Positions 1-9,378 are shown, counted from the first letter of the stretch. The stretch: 64,000 nt of DNA from Paenibacillus sp. SY21-1 (GCF_005222705.1 NZ_STGF01000030.1:26593-90592), one strand, 5' to 3'. Numbers and translations are program-made. The notes: generated by a model not told the origin, from the sequence alone.

Positions 1-1553
1 ATGAACAGATTGCCCCACGTCTTGAAGGTGAACAACAGCCACGTATCCTCGATGCTCTGCCAGTTCGCTCCGGCCAGCGTATAAATATTAAAGGCGTTGA
101 CCGTCGCATGAGGGTAGGATGCAAGCGTGCCCTTGTAAAGCTCAAACAACGCAGGCAATCCTCCCTGTGTGGAGAAAAAGGGAATCGCCAGCAATAGAAA
201 CGTTCCGAAGCCATATAAGGCGCTGATCAGTATTTCCTTCCATGCGCGCCGATAAACGAACCATAGCAGCAGCACCGGCATAAAAATAAACGCCTGGGGC
301 TTGATAAGCGCCGCGATGGCAAACCAGACGGACGCCCTTCTGATCCGGTTGTCTGCAAGATTGGCGATAGCCAGCACAAGCACCAGCGAAAATACGGAAT
401 CGACCTGCCCCCATGCCGCGGAATCGATGATGACGGCGGGATTGAACAGATACAGCAGCGATAAGCCTGCAGCCGCTTTAAAGCTTGTCCGCTTGCGGGC
501 AGCGGCGTAAATGACGTAAGCCGCGAGCATATCCGCCGCTATGGCAGGCAGCTTGAACAGAAGCAGCGTCGCGCCGCCATCCGCGCTGAGGCCAAGGAGC
601 TTTTTAACGGCTCCGAGCAAATAAAGCACATACATGTAGCCCGGCGGATAATCGACGAACATGCCGGAGAAATAAAACTCGGTTATGCCCACGGAAAAGA
701 CCCGTTCGGACCAGGCCTTGAATAAGCCCATATCGCTCAAATAGCCAGGGTGTGTCACACCTATGATAAGGCGAAGCAGCAGCCCTGCGCCAAACAGCGC
801 GGCCAGCCATTGCTGGCGCCGTTGAAGGTCGGGCTCAAGCGGAGATGCCGAGCGCAGCAAGCGGCTTTGCACAAGCGCGACGATCACGCAGAACATGGCC
901 GCGGAGAGCAGCGTTGCGAACACGCTGCCGCCATTTAGCGCCCGATGCTCCGGCGTGCTCGCCTCCTCCGAGGCAAGCGCGATAACGGCGGCTCCCGAAG
1001 GGGCCTTGGACACCTTCTCGACGCTCAAATCGTCAAAGTAAGCTATGCCGGTATTAATCGCTCCGTAGCCACCGACGCTTGCCCCCAGGGTGAAGCTGTC
1101 CTGCTCATCGCCCGTTTTCGCATAAAATTCGATAAAATCCCATTTGCCCTGCGTATCCCGGACTTGCGGATATTCCGCGGCCACGCCTTCAACGAACAGA
1201 TGAGCTCCGGTCGCGTCCGCGCCAACGCTTTCCGTTCGAATATAGCCGGAAATTTTATAAATAGACTTCTTGCTCACTTGAACCGTCTGCGTCCAGCGTG
1301 CATGATTCGCTTCTTTATTTTCGATTTTCACCGAATAGGAGCCGGTATGGGCCTGCTCGCTGGAAAGCGAATATATGGTATAGCCCTCCTCCTGCAGATA
1401 GGCCTCTTGTCCCCAATCATCGGGAGCTCCTTCTGTCACCTGCTCAAAACCGGCGTTGCGAAGCAAGTTGCTTGCAGCGTTTGCGCCAAGCGCAGGAATC
1501 AACATACTCAGCAGCAAAACGGCAGCTGCCACTCTCATCCATTTGTTCAACAT
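1..1553 (-). CDS. Gpi18-like membrane mannosyltransferase with N-terminal carbohydrate-binding domain (3' end outside window)
   Basis: The reading frame is open from an ATG at 1553 to the left edge, so the C-terminus is missing. AAGGA lies just upstream of the ATG. Residues 1-24 form a signal peptide ending ALGANA. Residues 25-180 look like a CBM_4_9-type jelly roll, ending YFDDLSVEKV. A multi-pass membrane region begins near residue 205. It contains a GT-C-style loop HPGYLSDMGLFKAW, then DYPPGYMYVLYLLG, AAWGQVDSVFS and LIKPQAFIFMPVLLLW, the pattern of Gpi18-like (COG5542) lipid-linked mannosyltransferases. The family moves a sugar from a polyprenyl-phosphate donor on the outer face of the membrane. 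The fused binding domain suggests that the acceptor is a surface glycan or protein. The acceptor itself cannot be read from the sequence. Confidence 0.75.
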   Translation of the reverse strand, partial: MLNKWMRVAAAVLLLSMLIPALGANAASNLLRNAGFEQVTEGAPDDWGQEAYLQEEGYTIYSLSSEQAHTGSYSVKIENKEANHARWTQTVQVSKKSIYKISGYIRTESVGADATGAHLFVEGVAAEYPQVRDTQGKWDFIEFYAKTGDEQDSFTLGASVGGYGAINTGIAYFDDLSVEKVSKAPSGAAVIALASEEASTPEHRALNGGSVFATLLSAAMFCVIVALVQSRLLRSASPLEPDLQRRQQWLAALFGAGLLLRLIIGVTHPGYLSDMGLFKAWSERVFSVGITEFYFSGMFVDYPPGYMYVLYLLGAVKKLLGLSADGGATLLLFKLPAIAADMLAAYVIYAAARKRTSFKAAAGLSLLYLFNPAVIIDSAAWGQVDSVFSLVLVLAIANLADNRIRRASVWFAIAALIKPQAFIFMPVLLLWFVYRRAWKEILISALYGFGTFLLLAIPFFSTQGGLPALFELYKGTLASYPHATVNAFNIYTLAGANWQSIEDTWLLFTFKTWGNLF

Positions 1554-1714
1554 CGTCCTTGCTTCCACCTCGCGACCATAAAAAAGTTTGAAATTTTTCT
1601 CATTACATTCAACTCTATTTTATTATGATCATCGGGTCAATGAAAATATGACAAGCATAGATGAGAATGGCCTTGCTCCATGAAAAAAGACGGCTTTTTG
1701 CGCTCATGCCTGGC

Positions 1715-2659
1715 TTATCGCACGATGCCCCCTTTTCCGTCCGCTTTCCCGAGCTGCCGGCTCAAATCGCGAATATCGAAGACGACGATATCACCCTGCG
1801 CTCCGATAATCCCCCCCGCAACGTACCGCTGTCCGTTCACCTCCCGCATGCCTGCCGTTTCGGTCAAAAAACGCTCTGCGTCAAGTATGGCGTCAACGAC
1901 ATGGGAAAAGGCGATTCTCGCATCCAGACGCATAACGGTATGGCCCAGCCGGTTGGCTTCGGCAATCGCCGCTTCGCCAATCGTGCCGATGCCGCCGTCA
2001 ATCATTAGCGCCTGCGGGGCAAGCGACGCCGTCATGGCCCCGTCAATAACCGGAAAGCCCTGCGTGAAACCGATCACCACCTTTGCTCCGCATACAGCGG
2101 AAACGGCATCATCCCCTCCGTGCAGCCTTCCTGTCGCATGTTTGGGAAGAATGGCATTGAGGGCGGCTGCGATGGCAGGGCCACGATCGTCTCTTCTCAC
2201 CAAATGGACGTCGGCTCCACGTTCTGCAAGCTGCAGGCCCGTTTTGCAGCCCAGATTGCCTGCGCCGATGACAGCCGCCTTATGTCCGCTCATATCCGGC
2301 TGAAGCTCCGCGAGCAAAATGTCGCAGGCCAGCGCCGTCATATCGTTGCCCTTAAACGTTTTGAGCTTGCTCTTGCGAATCAGCGCCCGCGCCGCGGCGG
2401 CGAACTGCGCCGCCTCCTTCCCCTTGCCTTCCGTATCGATAAAAATATAGTCCGCTTTGCCGTCCGCATACGCGCAGATGCTTTCCGCAAGCTTGAGCTC
2501 CGCTACGATAAAGTAACAGCCGACAAATTGCTTCGAATGTCTGGCAGGACCCACAATAAACGGCGGATTGTCCGCCTTCGCCGTGGCGCCGATGAATACG
2601 ACGCCGCTCCTGCCCGTAGCCCGCGCCTCCTCCATGCAGCTGTCGATGGCTGCAATCAT
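1715..2659 (-). CDS. Orphan NAD(P)-binding dehydrogenase-like protein coupled to the sugar dehydratase
   Basis: A protein of 314 residues. A classic Rossmann fingerprint, AAVIGAGNLGCKTGLQLAE, sits near residues 128-146 and is followed by HLVRRD, where an Arg after the second strand could favour NADP. The layout, with an N-terminal substrate domain and then a Rossmann domain, resembles shikimate or alanine dehydrogenases, but I do not recognise the family and name no substrate. Its ATG overlaps the stop of the upstream 616-residue dehydratase (ATGA, 2656-2659), so the two are probably translationally coupled. That suggests it acts on, or alongside, the same nucleotide sugar. The link is inferred from position only. 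Confidence 0.6.
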   Translation of the reverse strand: MIAAIDSCMEEARATGRSGVVFIGATAKADNPPFIVGPARHSKQFVGCYFIVAELKLAESICAYADGKADYIFIDTEGKGKEAAQFAAAARALIRKSKLKTFKGNDMTALACDILLAELQPDMSGHKAAVIGAGNLGCKTGLQLAERGADVHLVRRDDRGPAIAAALNAILPKHATGRLHGGDDAVSAVCGAKVVIGFTQGFPVIDGAMTASLAPQALMIDGGIGTIGEAAIAEANRLGHTVMRLDARIAFSHVVDAILDAERFLTETAGMREVNGQRYVAGGIIGAQGDIVVFDIRDLSRQLGKADGKGGIVR

Positions 2660-4506
2660 GAAGATTCGCCCGCATCAGCAACAGTGGCAGCCGCTCCGGA
2701 CTGCTTCTCGACGATTGCCTCCATCAGCTGCTTCAAGCGTTCCGGCTGCTCGCATACTGTCTGCCGCAGCGTTTGCAGATCGCGCTCCAGCTCCGCTTCG
2801 GAGAGCCGTCTCGGAGATGCGATAAATATTCGCGGATGTCTGCTCGGCAAAATGCGCTCTTTATCGTAAAACAACGATTCCGACAGCTTTTCACCCGGCC
2901 GCATGCCCGTAAATGTGATGGCGACATCGTGATCGGGCACGTACCCGGCATAGCGGATGAGCGCCTTGGCAAGCTCTACGATGCGTACCGGCTTGCCCAT
3001 GTCGAGCACGAATATTTCTCCGCCGCTCGACAAGGCCCCCGCTTGCAGCACAAGATGAACGGCTTCCGGAATCGTCATAAAATATCGGACCATATCGGGA
3101 TGCGTTACCGTAACGGGCCCTCCCGCCGCAATTTGCTTTTTGAAAATCGGAATGACGCTGCCTCTGCTCTCAAGCACGTTGCCGAACCGCACAATAGAAA
3201 AGGTCGTATCGCTGCGCTGCGCCCTTGATAAAATAATCATTTCAGCGAGCCGCTTCGTTAATCCCATTACGTTAATCGGCTCTACCGCTTTATCCGTGGA
3301 TATTTGCACAAACCGGCTGACCCCGGACGCAATGGAGCAATCCACCACATTTCTCGTCCCGAACACATTATTCATGACCGCTGCGGCCGGATTATTCTCC
3401 ATTAGAGGTACATGCTTGTGAGCCGCGGCATGAAACACAATGGACGGCTCGAATTTGCGGAATACAGCCGCGAGCTCATCTGCGTTTTGTATGTCTGCAA
3501 TGACGCTATGCGCTTCAACCGCCGGATAACGCTCTCTCACCGTCGCTTCGATGGCATGGATGCTGTTTTCTCCGTGCCCGAGCAGCACAAGACGCTGCGG
3601 CGCGCACCCGGCCACCTGGTTGACAAGCTCGCTACCAATGGAGCCCCCTGCTCCGGTAATCAGCACCGTTTTATTGCGAATATAGCTTTCGGCGCTCATC
3701 ATCGAATCCTGAATCATTTCACGCCCCAGCAAGTCCTTGACGTCGACCTCGCGAATTTGATTGTTCGCCACCCGGCCAAGCAGCACATCCTTCATGCCTG
3801 GCAGTACGTTTACGCTGGCCGACGTTTGCTTGCCAATAACCGAAATCTCCTTAATCGTATGATGCGGAGCGGAAGGGATCGCCACGATAATATCCGTAAC
3901 GCCGCGCTCGCTGACGATTCGATGAATATCCGCTCTTGTGCCAAGCACCGGGATTCCGACAATTTCATAGTTTTGCTTCTTCGGATTGTCATCAATGAAG
4001 CCGATCGGCACCAAGCCGCCAACGTCGCTCATCAGCAATTGCTTCGCCGTCGCCGTTCCCGCTACACCGGCCCCCACGATTAACGCCTTGCGCTTGCGCG
4101 CTTGCGGAGAACGCCGGAGCTGACTAGACTGCATGCTCAAAAGCCTGAAGCCGCCGAGCAGCAGCAGCGACAGCAAGGATTGCGCGAGCAAAGGCTGCAG
4201 CTGCAACGGCTCTCCCGGGACGAACAATGCGGCCATGCACAGCGCAAGCGTCGTCAAGCCGATAACTTTTGCCGCCCCAAGCACCTCTCCCGGCCCGCTG
4301 TACTTCCACAAGCTCTTATACGTTTTGCTTCCCAGCAAGAGAGAGCTTGCGAGCAGGACAAATATGCCGGCAAACATCCCTTCCGTCAGCGTAATCTTCC
4401 AAAATGCCATCTCCCCGTTAAGCAACAACCTCGCGCCGATTGCTCCGACTGCAAGCAGCGCGATATCGGCCGCAGCCAGGCCAAGCAATCTTAGGGCAAC
4501 TATCAT
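2656..4506 (-). CDS. Membrane nucleotide-sugar 4,6-dehydratase (WbpM/PglF/CapD family)
   Basis: A protein of 616 residues. Four hydrophobic segments fill the first ~130 residues. A small Rossmann-like domain (ALIVGAGVAGTATA, near residue 140) follows, then the catalytic SDR domain starting at TGAGGSIGSE. The catalytic stretch STDKAVEPINVMGLTKR shows the S/T-Met-Lys arrangement of the long membrane dehydratases (WbpM, PglF) rather than the usual Tyr-x3-Lys. These enzymes convert UDP-GlcNAc to a 4-keto-6-deoxy sugar for protein or surface glycans. It is the first gene of a pair with the dehydrogenase at 1715-2659. GAGGGAG lies about 11 nt before the ATG. The family call is firm; the exact sugar product is inferred. 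Confidence 0.85.
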   Translation of the reverse strand: MIVALRLLGLAAADIALLAVGAIGARLLLNGEMAFWKITLTEGMFAGIFVLLASSLLLGSKTYKSLWKYSGPGEVLGAAKVIGLTTLALCMAALFVPGEPLQLQPLLAQSLLSLLLLGGFRLLSMQSSQLRRSPQARKRKALIVGAGVAGTATAKQLLMSDVGGLVPIGFIDDNPKKQNYEIVGIPVLGTRADIHRIVSERGVTDIIVAIPSAPHHTIKEISVIGKQTSASVNVLPGMKDVLLGRVANNQIREVDVKDLLGREMIQDSMMSAESYIRNKTVLITGAGGSIGSELVNQVAGCAPQRLVLLGHGENSIHAIEATVRERYPAVEAHSVIADIQNADELAAVFRKFEPSIVFHAAAHKHVPLMENNPAAAVMNNVFGTRNVVDCSIASGVSRFVQISTDKAVEPINVMGLTKRLAEMIILSRAQRSDTTFSIVRFGNVLESRGSVIPIFKKQIAAGGPVTVTHPDMVRYFMTIPEAVHLVLQAGALSSGGEIFVLDMGKPVRIVELAKALIRYAGYVPDHDVAITFTGMRPGEKLSESLFYDKERILPSRHPRIFIASPRRLSEAELERDLQTLRQTVCEQPERLKQLMEAIVEKQSGAAATVADAGESS

Positions 4507-4719
4507 ATTCCAGCTTCACTCCCTCTATAACTCTTCCTCTTAAGATGGAATAGTATATGTAGCAATAGAAGAGATGGCATAGTCAGCCAACTAGTTTCCC
4601 AGAAGCGCCAGCATAATTGGACGTTTCAGATCGGACGTTTACTAGGGAGCAGCCACCCATAGCAATCTAGCATTCCTTGCATAGGATAGGAGGAGAAAGG
4701 ATGAAAGGGGAATGAAACG

Positions 4720-5355
4720 ATGAAACTGGAGGATATTGCAGGCTCGTATGACGCCATATACAGCTTGGGCCGAAACTGCCTGCCAGCACTGCAACTGCAG
4801 AAAAACGGCTTGCGCACCTTCTCGGGTGTGCTCGATTGGATGGTTTCCGACTCGCTTTCGGATGTCAACCGCCTATTGAAAAAACGCTTTGCCGGCTTTA
4901 TGGACTTTGGCGATCTGGAGTTCGTTACGTATGACGTCCCGTTTCCCGCCAATCTGTATGTGAAGGACAAAAAATACAACATCGTCTCCGCCCACGATTT
5001 TCCCGTTCATATCAACACGACCGCGCATCTTGCCTCCTATGAGGATGTTAAGGCGACCTATCTTCGCCGGATCGAGCGTTTCTTCTACAAGCTTGAGCAC
5101 AGCAAGCACATTCTGTTTGTACGCACGCTCGCTTCCTACGAGGAGACGGCCGAGCTTGAGCGCATCTTGAGGAAAATGATCAAGCATGACTTCAAAATTC
5201 TTGTCGTCAACCCCGGCAATGTGCCTTATCTGCTCGACATGGCTTGGCCACTCGAGAAAGCATGCGCGGGAATAGCTCCTGCCGCCCATCTGGATTACGG
5301 AGACAGCGATTATTTATGGAACTTCCTGCTTCGCAACGTCAAGCTGATGCCTTAA
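4720..5355 (+). CDS. DUF1796 putative cysteine-peptidase-like protein
   Basis: A protein of 211 residues with the N-terminal signature of DUF1796: YSLGRNCLPALQL followed by GLRTFSGVLDWM. The family is predicted to have a papain-like fold with a cysteine nucleophile, which would be Cys20 here. His residues follow later, for example in SAHDFPVHI. No biochemical role is established that I know of. It is divergent from the dehydratase at 4506 and faces the GT4 gene at 5497. Its position inside a glycan cluster suggests a link to surface polymers or their protein acceptors, which is inference. GGGGAA precedes the ATG. Confidence 0.7.
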   Translation: MKLEDIAGSYDAIYSLGRNCLPALQLQKNGLRTFSGVLDWMVSDSLSDVNRLLKKRFAGFMDFGDLEFVTYDVPFPANLYVKDKKYNIVSAHDFPVHINTTAHLASYEDVKATYLRRIERFFYKLEHSKHILFVRTLASYEETAELERILRKMIKHDFKILVVNPGNVPYLLDMAWPLEKACAGIAPAAHLDYGDSDYLWNFLLRNVKLMP

Positions 5356-5449
5356 TGTCTGATGGACCTTTCCCGCAGACAGCAGCAAGCTTCGGTCGAC
5401 TTTACGGGCAGAAGACTGCAAGCCTTTGAAGTGCCGCTTTCCTCAAAGA

Positions 5450-5498
5450 AGCCTCAACGCTGCCGCGGCGCTCGCAACGTTGAGGCTCCTTCGTTTTT
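5450..5498 (+). terminator. Rho-independent terminator after the DUF1796 gene, probably bidirectional
   Basis: AGCCTCAACG (5450-5459) pairs with CGTTGAGGCT (5478-5487), followed on the + strand by CCTTCGTTTTT. On the other strand the stem follows the stop of the GT4 gene at 5497 and is followed by TTCTTT, so it may serve both convergent genes. Confidence 0.75.
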
Positions 5499-7089
5499 AT
5501 GAAAAGGAGGCTTCGATGGCCGGATCAGGAATCGTATAGCCCGGCGGCAAACGGTCCCGAATGTAGCCCCATAGCTCGGCATCCATAAGCGGCTGCGAGC
5601 CTTTCGGTCTGAAAAGCTCTCGATAGATAGCGTCGTGAGCGGCGCCGGGCAACCTGCTTTCTGTCCGCCTGCGTCGCCTGCGAAGCCGCAGCCTGCCCTT
5701 CCGTCTTGCATTTGTCGATGATTTGCCCCGAATCCGACGGGAAGCCTTCGTTTTGCCTGCGCGCTTGCGCGGCTTTCCCCCTGCCGTGCGGCGTGACCGC
5801 TTGCGGGCTCCCGAGCCTTTGCGCCCTGGCTTGCGCTTCGTTTTCACCGCACTTATTGTAGCGCTCTCCCGTCCGGTTGCCGATAGATACAAGGCCACAA
5901 GGGCCTTGACCCGTTCGTCAATCGACCAATAGGAGCGTCCCCAGTTCATGCCTTGCAACGCCACCCGGCTTCGCAGCGCCTCGTCCTCAAGCATGCGCTT
6001 CAAGCTCAAAAAAAGCTCGAAGCTGTTGTCTCTCTCAAACAGAATTCCCGTTTCCTCATGCACCATCATTTCCGGCATGCCGCCCGCCCTCGCAGCCACG
6101 ACTGCAACGCCCGCTGCCTGGGCTTCCAGAATGACGTAAGGGCAGTTTTCCTGCAGGCTTGGAACAGCGACTATATCGCATTGGGCGATGAGCGAAGGAG
6201 CATCTTCCCGATGTCCCAAAAATAGAATGTGGTCCTCAAGCATGGCGAGACGAACGCCTTCCTCCAGCACTTCCCGTTCCGTTCCTTCGCCGATAATCCA
6301 GCATTCCCAGTCGCTGCGATCCTGCTTCAGGCGAATAAGCGCCTCAATGAGCAGATGAATGCCCTTCTCCCTTGCCAGCCTTGCGATACAGCCGATCAGT
6401 TTCCGATTGGGCGGCTTTACCGTTAATGGAGGCTCGCTCGTCCTTTGCAGAAAACGCTCCATATCCATTCCGTTCTGAATAATGGACAAGCTTTCCGGCC
6501 TTGCGCCAAACTCCGCCGTCAGAATATTTTTCGTCCAATGCGAGGTGACGACCAGCCAATCGTTGGAAACAAGACCTATCCGCTCCTGAGCGCAAAAATA
6601 TTCCCACAGCGCAGGCTCGGTTTCCGGCGAAGCCCAGCCTCTAAGCGACAACTCATAAGGGATGATGCCGTGAACGGTGGTTATGAGCGGAACATGCTGC
6701 GGTTTCACGCGCCACATCGCCCGGCCGCTGGCGACATCCTGCGCATTGATGACATCATAGCTGGCCAGATCGCAATACACGGCCGCCAGCTCGAATGCAT
6801 ATCTCATCGGCTCGCGAACGCGCATATATTCCGGCATGTCAGGAAATGCCCTGCTGAAATAGGGCAGCAGCCTTCCCTCAATCTGCGGATGCAGGGCGGC
6901 CGGGTCCAGAAAGCTGTTTAAACGCGGAATCCAGAACTGCCAGGTATCCGCATCATAGCCGAAGAAATCAACCGTATGTCCCAGCTGCTCAAGCTTCCGC
7001 TTTAGCAGAATAATATAATTGGACACCCCGCCCCCGTCACCATTTCCCGACATGGGGAAGGGAAACGAACAGGTTAATAAAATTTTCAT
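5497..7089 (-). CDS. GT4 glycosyltransferase with basic C-terminal tail
   Basis: A protein of 530 residues. I start it at ATG 7089, where AAAGGAGG lies 7 nt upstream and the family N-terminus (MKILLTCSFPFP, then a GGGVSNYI loop) begins. The longer open frame to 7182 has no support. The GT-B fold is clear: RLAREKGIHLLIEAL opens the C-terminal domain, and ENCPYVILEAQAAG carries the E-x7-E retaining-transferase motif. Residues 413-475 are an Arg/Lys-rich low-complexity stretch ending in a run of six arginines. A non-basic ~50-residue coda follows (ELWGYIRDRLPPGY). It ends the leftward run that starts at 13099. The basic tail is not part of the GT4 fold and matches a cluster-wide theme. Confidence 0.85.
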   Translation of the reverse strand: MKILLTCSFPFPMSGNGDGGGVSNYIILLKRKLEQLGHTVDFFGYDADTWQFWIPRLNSFLDPAALHPQIEGRLLPYFSRAFPDMPEYMRVREPMRYAFELAAVYCDLASYDVINAQDVASGRAMWRVKPQHVPLITTVHGIIPYELSLRGWASPETEPALWEYFCAQERIGLVSNDWLVVTSHWTKNILTAEFGARPESLSIIQNGMDMERFLQRTSEPPLTVKPPNRKLIGCIARLAREKGIHLLIEALIRLKQDRSDWECWIIGEGTEREVLEEGVRLAMLEDHILFLGHREDAPSLIAQCDIVAVPSLQENCPYVILEAQAAGVAVVAARAGGMPEMMVHEETGILFERDNSFELFLSLKRMLEDEALRSRVALQGMNWGRSYWSIDERVKALVALYLSATGRESATISAVKTKRKPGRKGSGARKRSRRTAGGKPRKRAGKTKASRRIRGKSSTNARRKGRLRLRRRRRRTESRLPGAAHDAIYRELFRPKGSQPLMDAELWGYIRDRLPPGYTIPDPAIEASFS

Positions 7090-7111
7090 CCGAGCATCCT
7101 CCTTTGCGGAA

Positions 7112-8194
7112 TTATTCCCGCAGCCTCCCCTTTGCGCGAATGGTCCGGCGGCGCTTCGCGCTCCCGAAGCCGACGCGCCCATTCCTTGTACCCGACAGCG
7201 AGCGTTTGCCCGTTCGGCGGCGCTTGACGTCTTTTCTCCGCTTGCCGCTCCTTGCCGTGCGCGTTCTTCTTGCCCGGCGGCGAAGACGAAGAGCCTGTGC
7301 TCGATTGATGCGGCAAAGCTGCATCGCTTCTTCCCTGTAGGGCTGAAGCATTTCCTCGAACGGAAGCACTTCGTAGTAGAGACAGGAACGATTATGGGCC
7401 TGCAGCAAGTCGAGCCACGACAGCGCGCTGCTTGCCAGCTCAGGCGACGCGGCCAGACGATGCCTGCTCAGCAGCAGATGTACGAGAAACTGCTCCGGCG
7501 TCGGCTCGATCCCGAACGCAACCATCTGCCGGTACAGTACCCGGTCCGCCGTTTCCTGATTTTCCGCTGCATATCTGCTCGTCACCTGCTCCTCATGCAT
7601 GCGGTACAGCAGCAAAGGTTCATCAAGATTGGCCAAACGCATGAGCTGCGCCATTCTCGTCCAAAGCTCGTAATCCTCGGCATGTTTTGCAAAAGCGTCA
7701 TACCAAAGGCCGTTTGCCAGCATAAGCTCTCTTCGGAACATGACGGTCGGATGATTGATGCAGCAGTTGAACAGCAGCTTGCATCTGATCTGCTCGGGCT
7801 CGGTCGGATGGCTGAACCAGATGTCTGCGTTCATCAGCTTGAGCTGAGTGCCGCAAAGCCCGATATCCGCTCTTTGGTCTAGCAGCGCAACCTGCTTCTC
7901 CAGCCGCTCGGGCAGCGCTATGTCGTCGCTGTCCATCCTCGCGATATACTCTCCTTCGGCCAACGCGAGTCCCTTGTTCAACGCGGCCACCAGTCCCTCG
8001 TTCATTTCGCTGCGCACCAGTCGGATACGCGGGTCCTGAAACGCCTCAATGACAGAAGCGCTGGCGTCCGTAGATCCGTCATCGACGATCAGCAATTCGA
8101 AATCGCCAAACGTTTGATTTAAAATGCTGGACACCGCTTCGTACACATACAGCTCGTTATTGTATACCGGCATAAGCACCGTCACTTTTGGCAT
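7112..8194 (-). CDS. GT2 glycosyltransferase with basic C-terminal tail
   Basis: A protein of 360 residues. The GT-A fold starts at once (VTVLMPVYNN). VDDGSTD and the DxD-type motif ARMDSDDIALPERLEKQ are intact, and HAEDYELWTRM carries the acidic catalytic pair, so it should be an active inverting transferase using a nucleotide sugar. Residues 295-360 form a tail of almost pure Arg/Lys/Ser/Gly, similar in composition to the tail of the GT4 gene 22 nt downstream. AAGGGG precedes the ATG. The donor and acceptor are unknown. The tail probably binds something acidic, such as a polymer, the membrane or a spore layer, which is inference. Confidence 0.85.
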   Translation of the reverse strand: MPKVTVLMPVYNNELYVYEAVSSILNQTFGDFELLIVDDGSTDASASVIEAFQDPRIRLVRSEMNEGLVAALNKGLALAEGEYIARMDSDDIALPERLEKQVALLDQRADIGLCGTQLKLMNADIWFSHPTEPEQIRCKLLFNCCINHPTVMFRRELMLANGLWYDAFAKHAEDYELWTRMAQLMRLANLDEPLLLYRMHEEQVTSRYAAENQETADRVLYRQMVAFGIEPTPEQFLVHLLLSRHRLAASPELASSALSWLDLLQAHNRSCLYYEVLPFEEMLQPYREEAMQLCRINRAQALRLRRRARRTRTARSGKRRKDVKRRRTGKRSLSGTRNGRVGFGSAKRRRTIRAKGRLRE

Positions 8195-8275
8195 ATTCTC
8201 CAGCCCCTTTTGCGCAGATGGTGCGGCAGAGCGGCTATTGCCACGCCCCTCATGCCGCGATGTCCGGGGCTTCGC

Positions 8276-9352
8276 TCAAGTGCGCAGCACGTCGTAGCCG
8301 CCCCATTTATTTTTGTCGCGCAGCATCATTCTGATTGGAAAAGGCAGCGTCCAGCCATCCGGGTAGCCATACGAAGGATCAAGTATCCTTGCCGGCTTGT
8401 CGAGCATATAGCGGTTGAAATACGATTCGTCGAACCACAGGGCTGAAATCCCTCTGGCCACATCCTGATTAATAATGGAGGCAAGCTCGTTGCTCATTTG
8501 CAGGAACATCTCGGTTCTGCCGCCGATCAGCGCCCCGGCAAAATAGTAGCTCCCCGCTCCTAACGGAATATTCGCTGCACTGTCCGGATTGCGGTCGTAC
8601 GGGTACGTTTCCGGCGGAGCGTTATAGAAGCCGTAATGGTTCAGCGCCACGATTCCCTCATGAATCGGCAGCATTTCCTCGCCCACAGGCGCATCAAACC
8701 GCATATTGGAGTTGAAGAAATACACAAAATCGGTTTCCTGCCGCAGCGTTTCCTGAATGCTTAGAAACATGGAGAAGCGCATCAGGGAATTGCCCGGCCA
8801 GCCAAGATTGCCCTGATAGATCCGGTTAACGTTAGGCTGCTCCTCGCCAAGAATGACCGGCGAATCGGTGAACACGTAGTAGGTTTTCGGATGCCCCGGC
8901 AAAAAGTTCATTTCCGCGCTCTGATAAAACTCATCCCAAAACACATTGTATTTGCCTGTGCAAATATAGACGACTCCGATACGCGCTCCCGCCACTAAAG
9001 CGAGATCCTCGGCCGTATGCGGGGGAGCAGTGGATACGGGCATGCCGGTGTAGGCGTTCAGCATAACCGGCTCCGCCGCTCCGCCGTTATGACGGGCATA
9101 GGCCTCCTGCAGCGCGTCCTCGTAGCCTCGGGCATGCCCCTCGGCATAGCCTTGCTCATATCCGGCGCGGTAGCTCCCTCTCAGCCTGGTTGACGCCTGG
9201 CCGCGCCTGCGCAAGGCGCTCCTGCCCAGCCGCCGCTTACGCCGGGGAATAAGCCTTTTGGCTCCCGAGGCTTTTTTCTTCGACGTTTTTCGTGTCGCTT
9301 TGGAAGCGGTGCGTCCGCTTCGAGCCGAGACCGGCTTTTTTTTACGCAGCAT
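8276..9352 (-). CDS. GT6-family (ABO-type) glycosyltransferase with basic + GX3 N-terminus
   Basis: A protein of 358 residues. Residues 1-56 are extremely basic. Glycines at 64, 68, 72 and 76 form a GX3 tract. The catalytic domain (about 120-358) shows GT6 features: TYYVFTD, YFFNSNMRF, GAGSYYFAGALIGG and ALWFDESYFNRYM. GT6 includes the mammalian blood-group A/B and alpha-1,3-galactosyl transferases. In bacterial members an N-x-N replaces the D-x-D, and N214-S-N216 shows that here. The family transfers Gal or GalNAc with retention; which sugar is used here is not visible. AAAGGAG precedes the ATG. It sits 26 nt after the GT2 gene at 9379-10725. Confidence 0.82.
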   Translation of the reverse strand: MLRKKKPVSARSGRTASKATRKTSKKKASGAKRLIPRRKRRLGRSALRRRGQASTRLRGSYRAGYEQGYAEGHARGYEDALQEAYARHNGGAAEPVMLNAYTGMPVSTAPPHTAEDLALVAGARIGVVYICTGKYNVFWDEFYQSAEMNFLPGHPKTYYVFTDSPVILGEEQPNVNRIYQGNLGWPGNSLMRFSMFLSIQETLRQETDFVYFFNSNMRFDAPVGEEMLPIHEGIVALNHYGFYNAPPETYPYDRNPDSAANIPLGAGSYYFAGALIGGRTEMFLQMSNELASIINQDVARGISALWFDESYFNRYMLDKPARILDPSYGYPDGWTLPFPIRMMLRDKNKWGGYDVLRT

Positions 9353-9378
9353 ATGGGGCTATCTCCTTTATTCAATAG

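Noticed and set aside
945..1628. 227-residue + strand open frame
   Set aside because: It is opposite the signal peptide and carbohydrate-binding domain of the membrane mannosyltransferase, which runs off the window edge.
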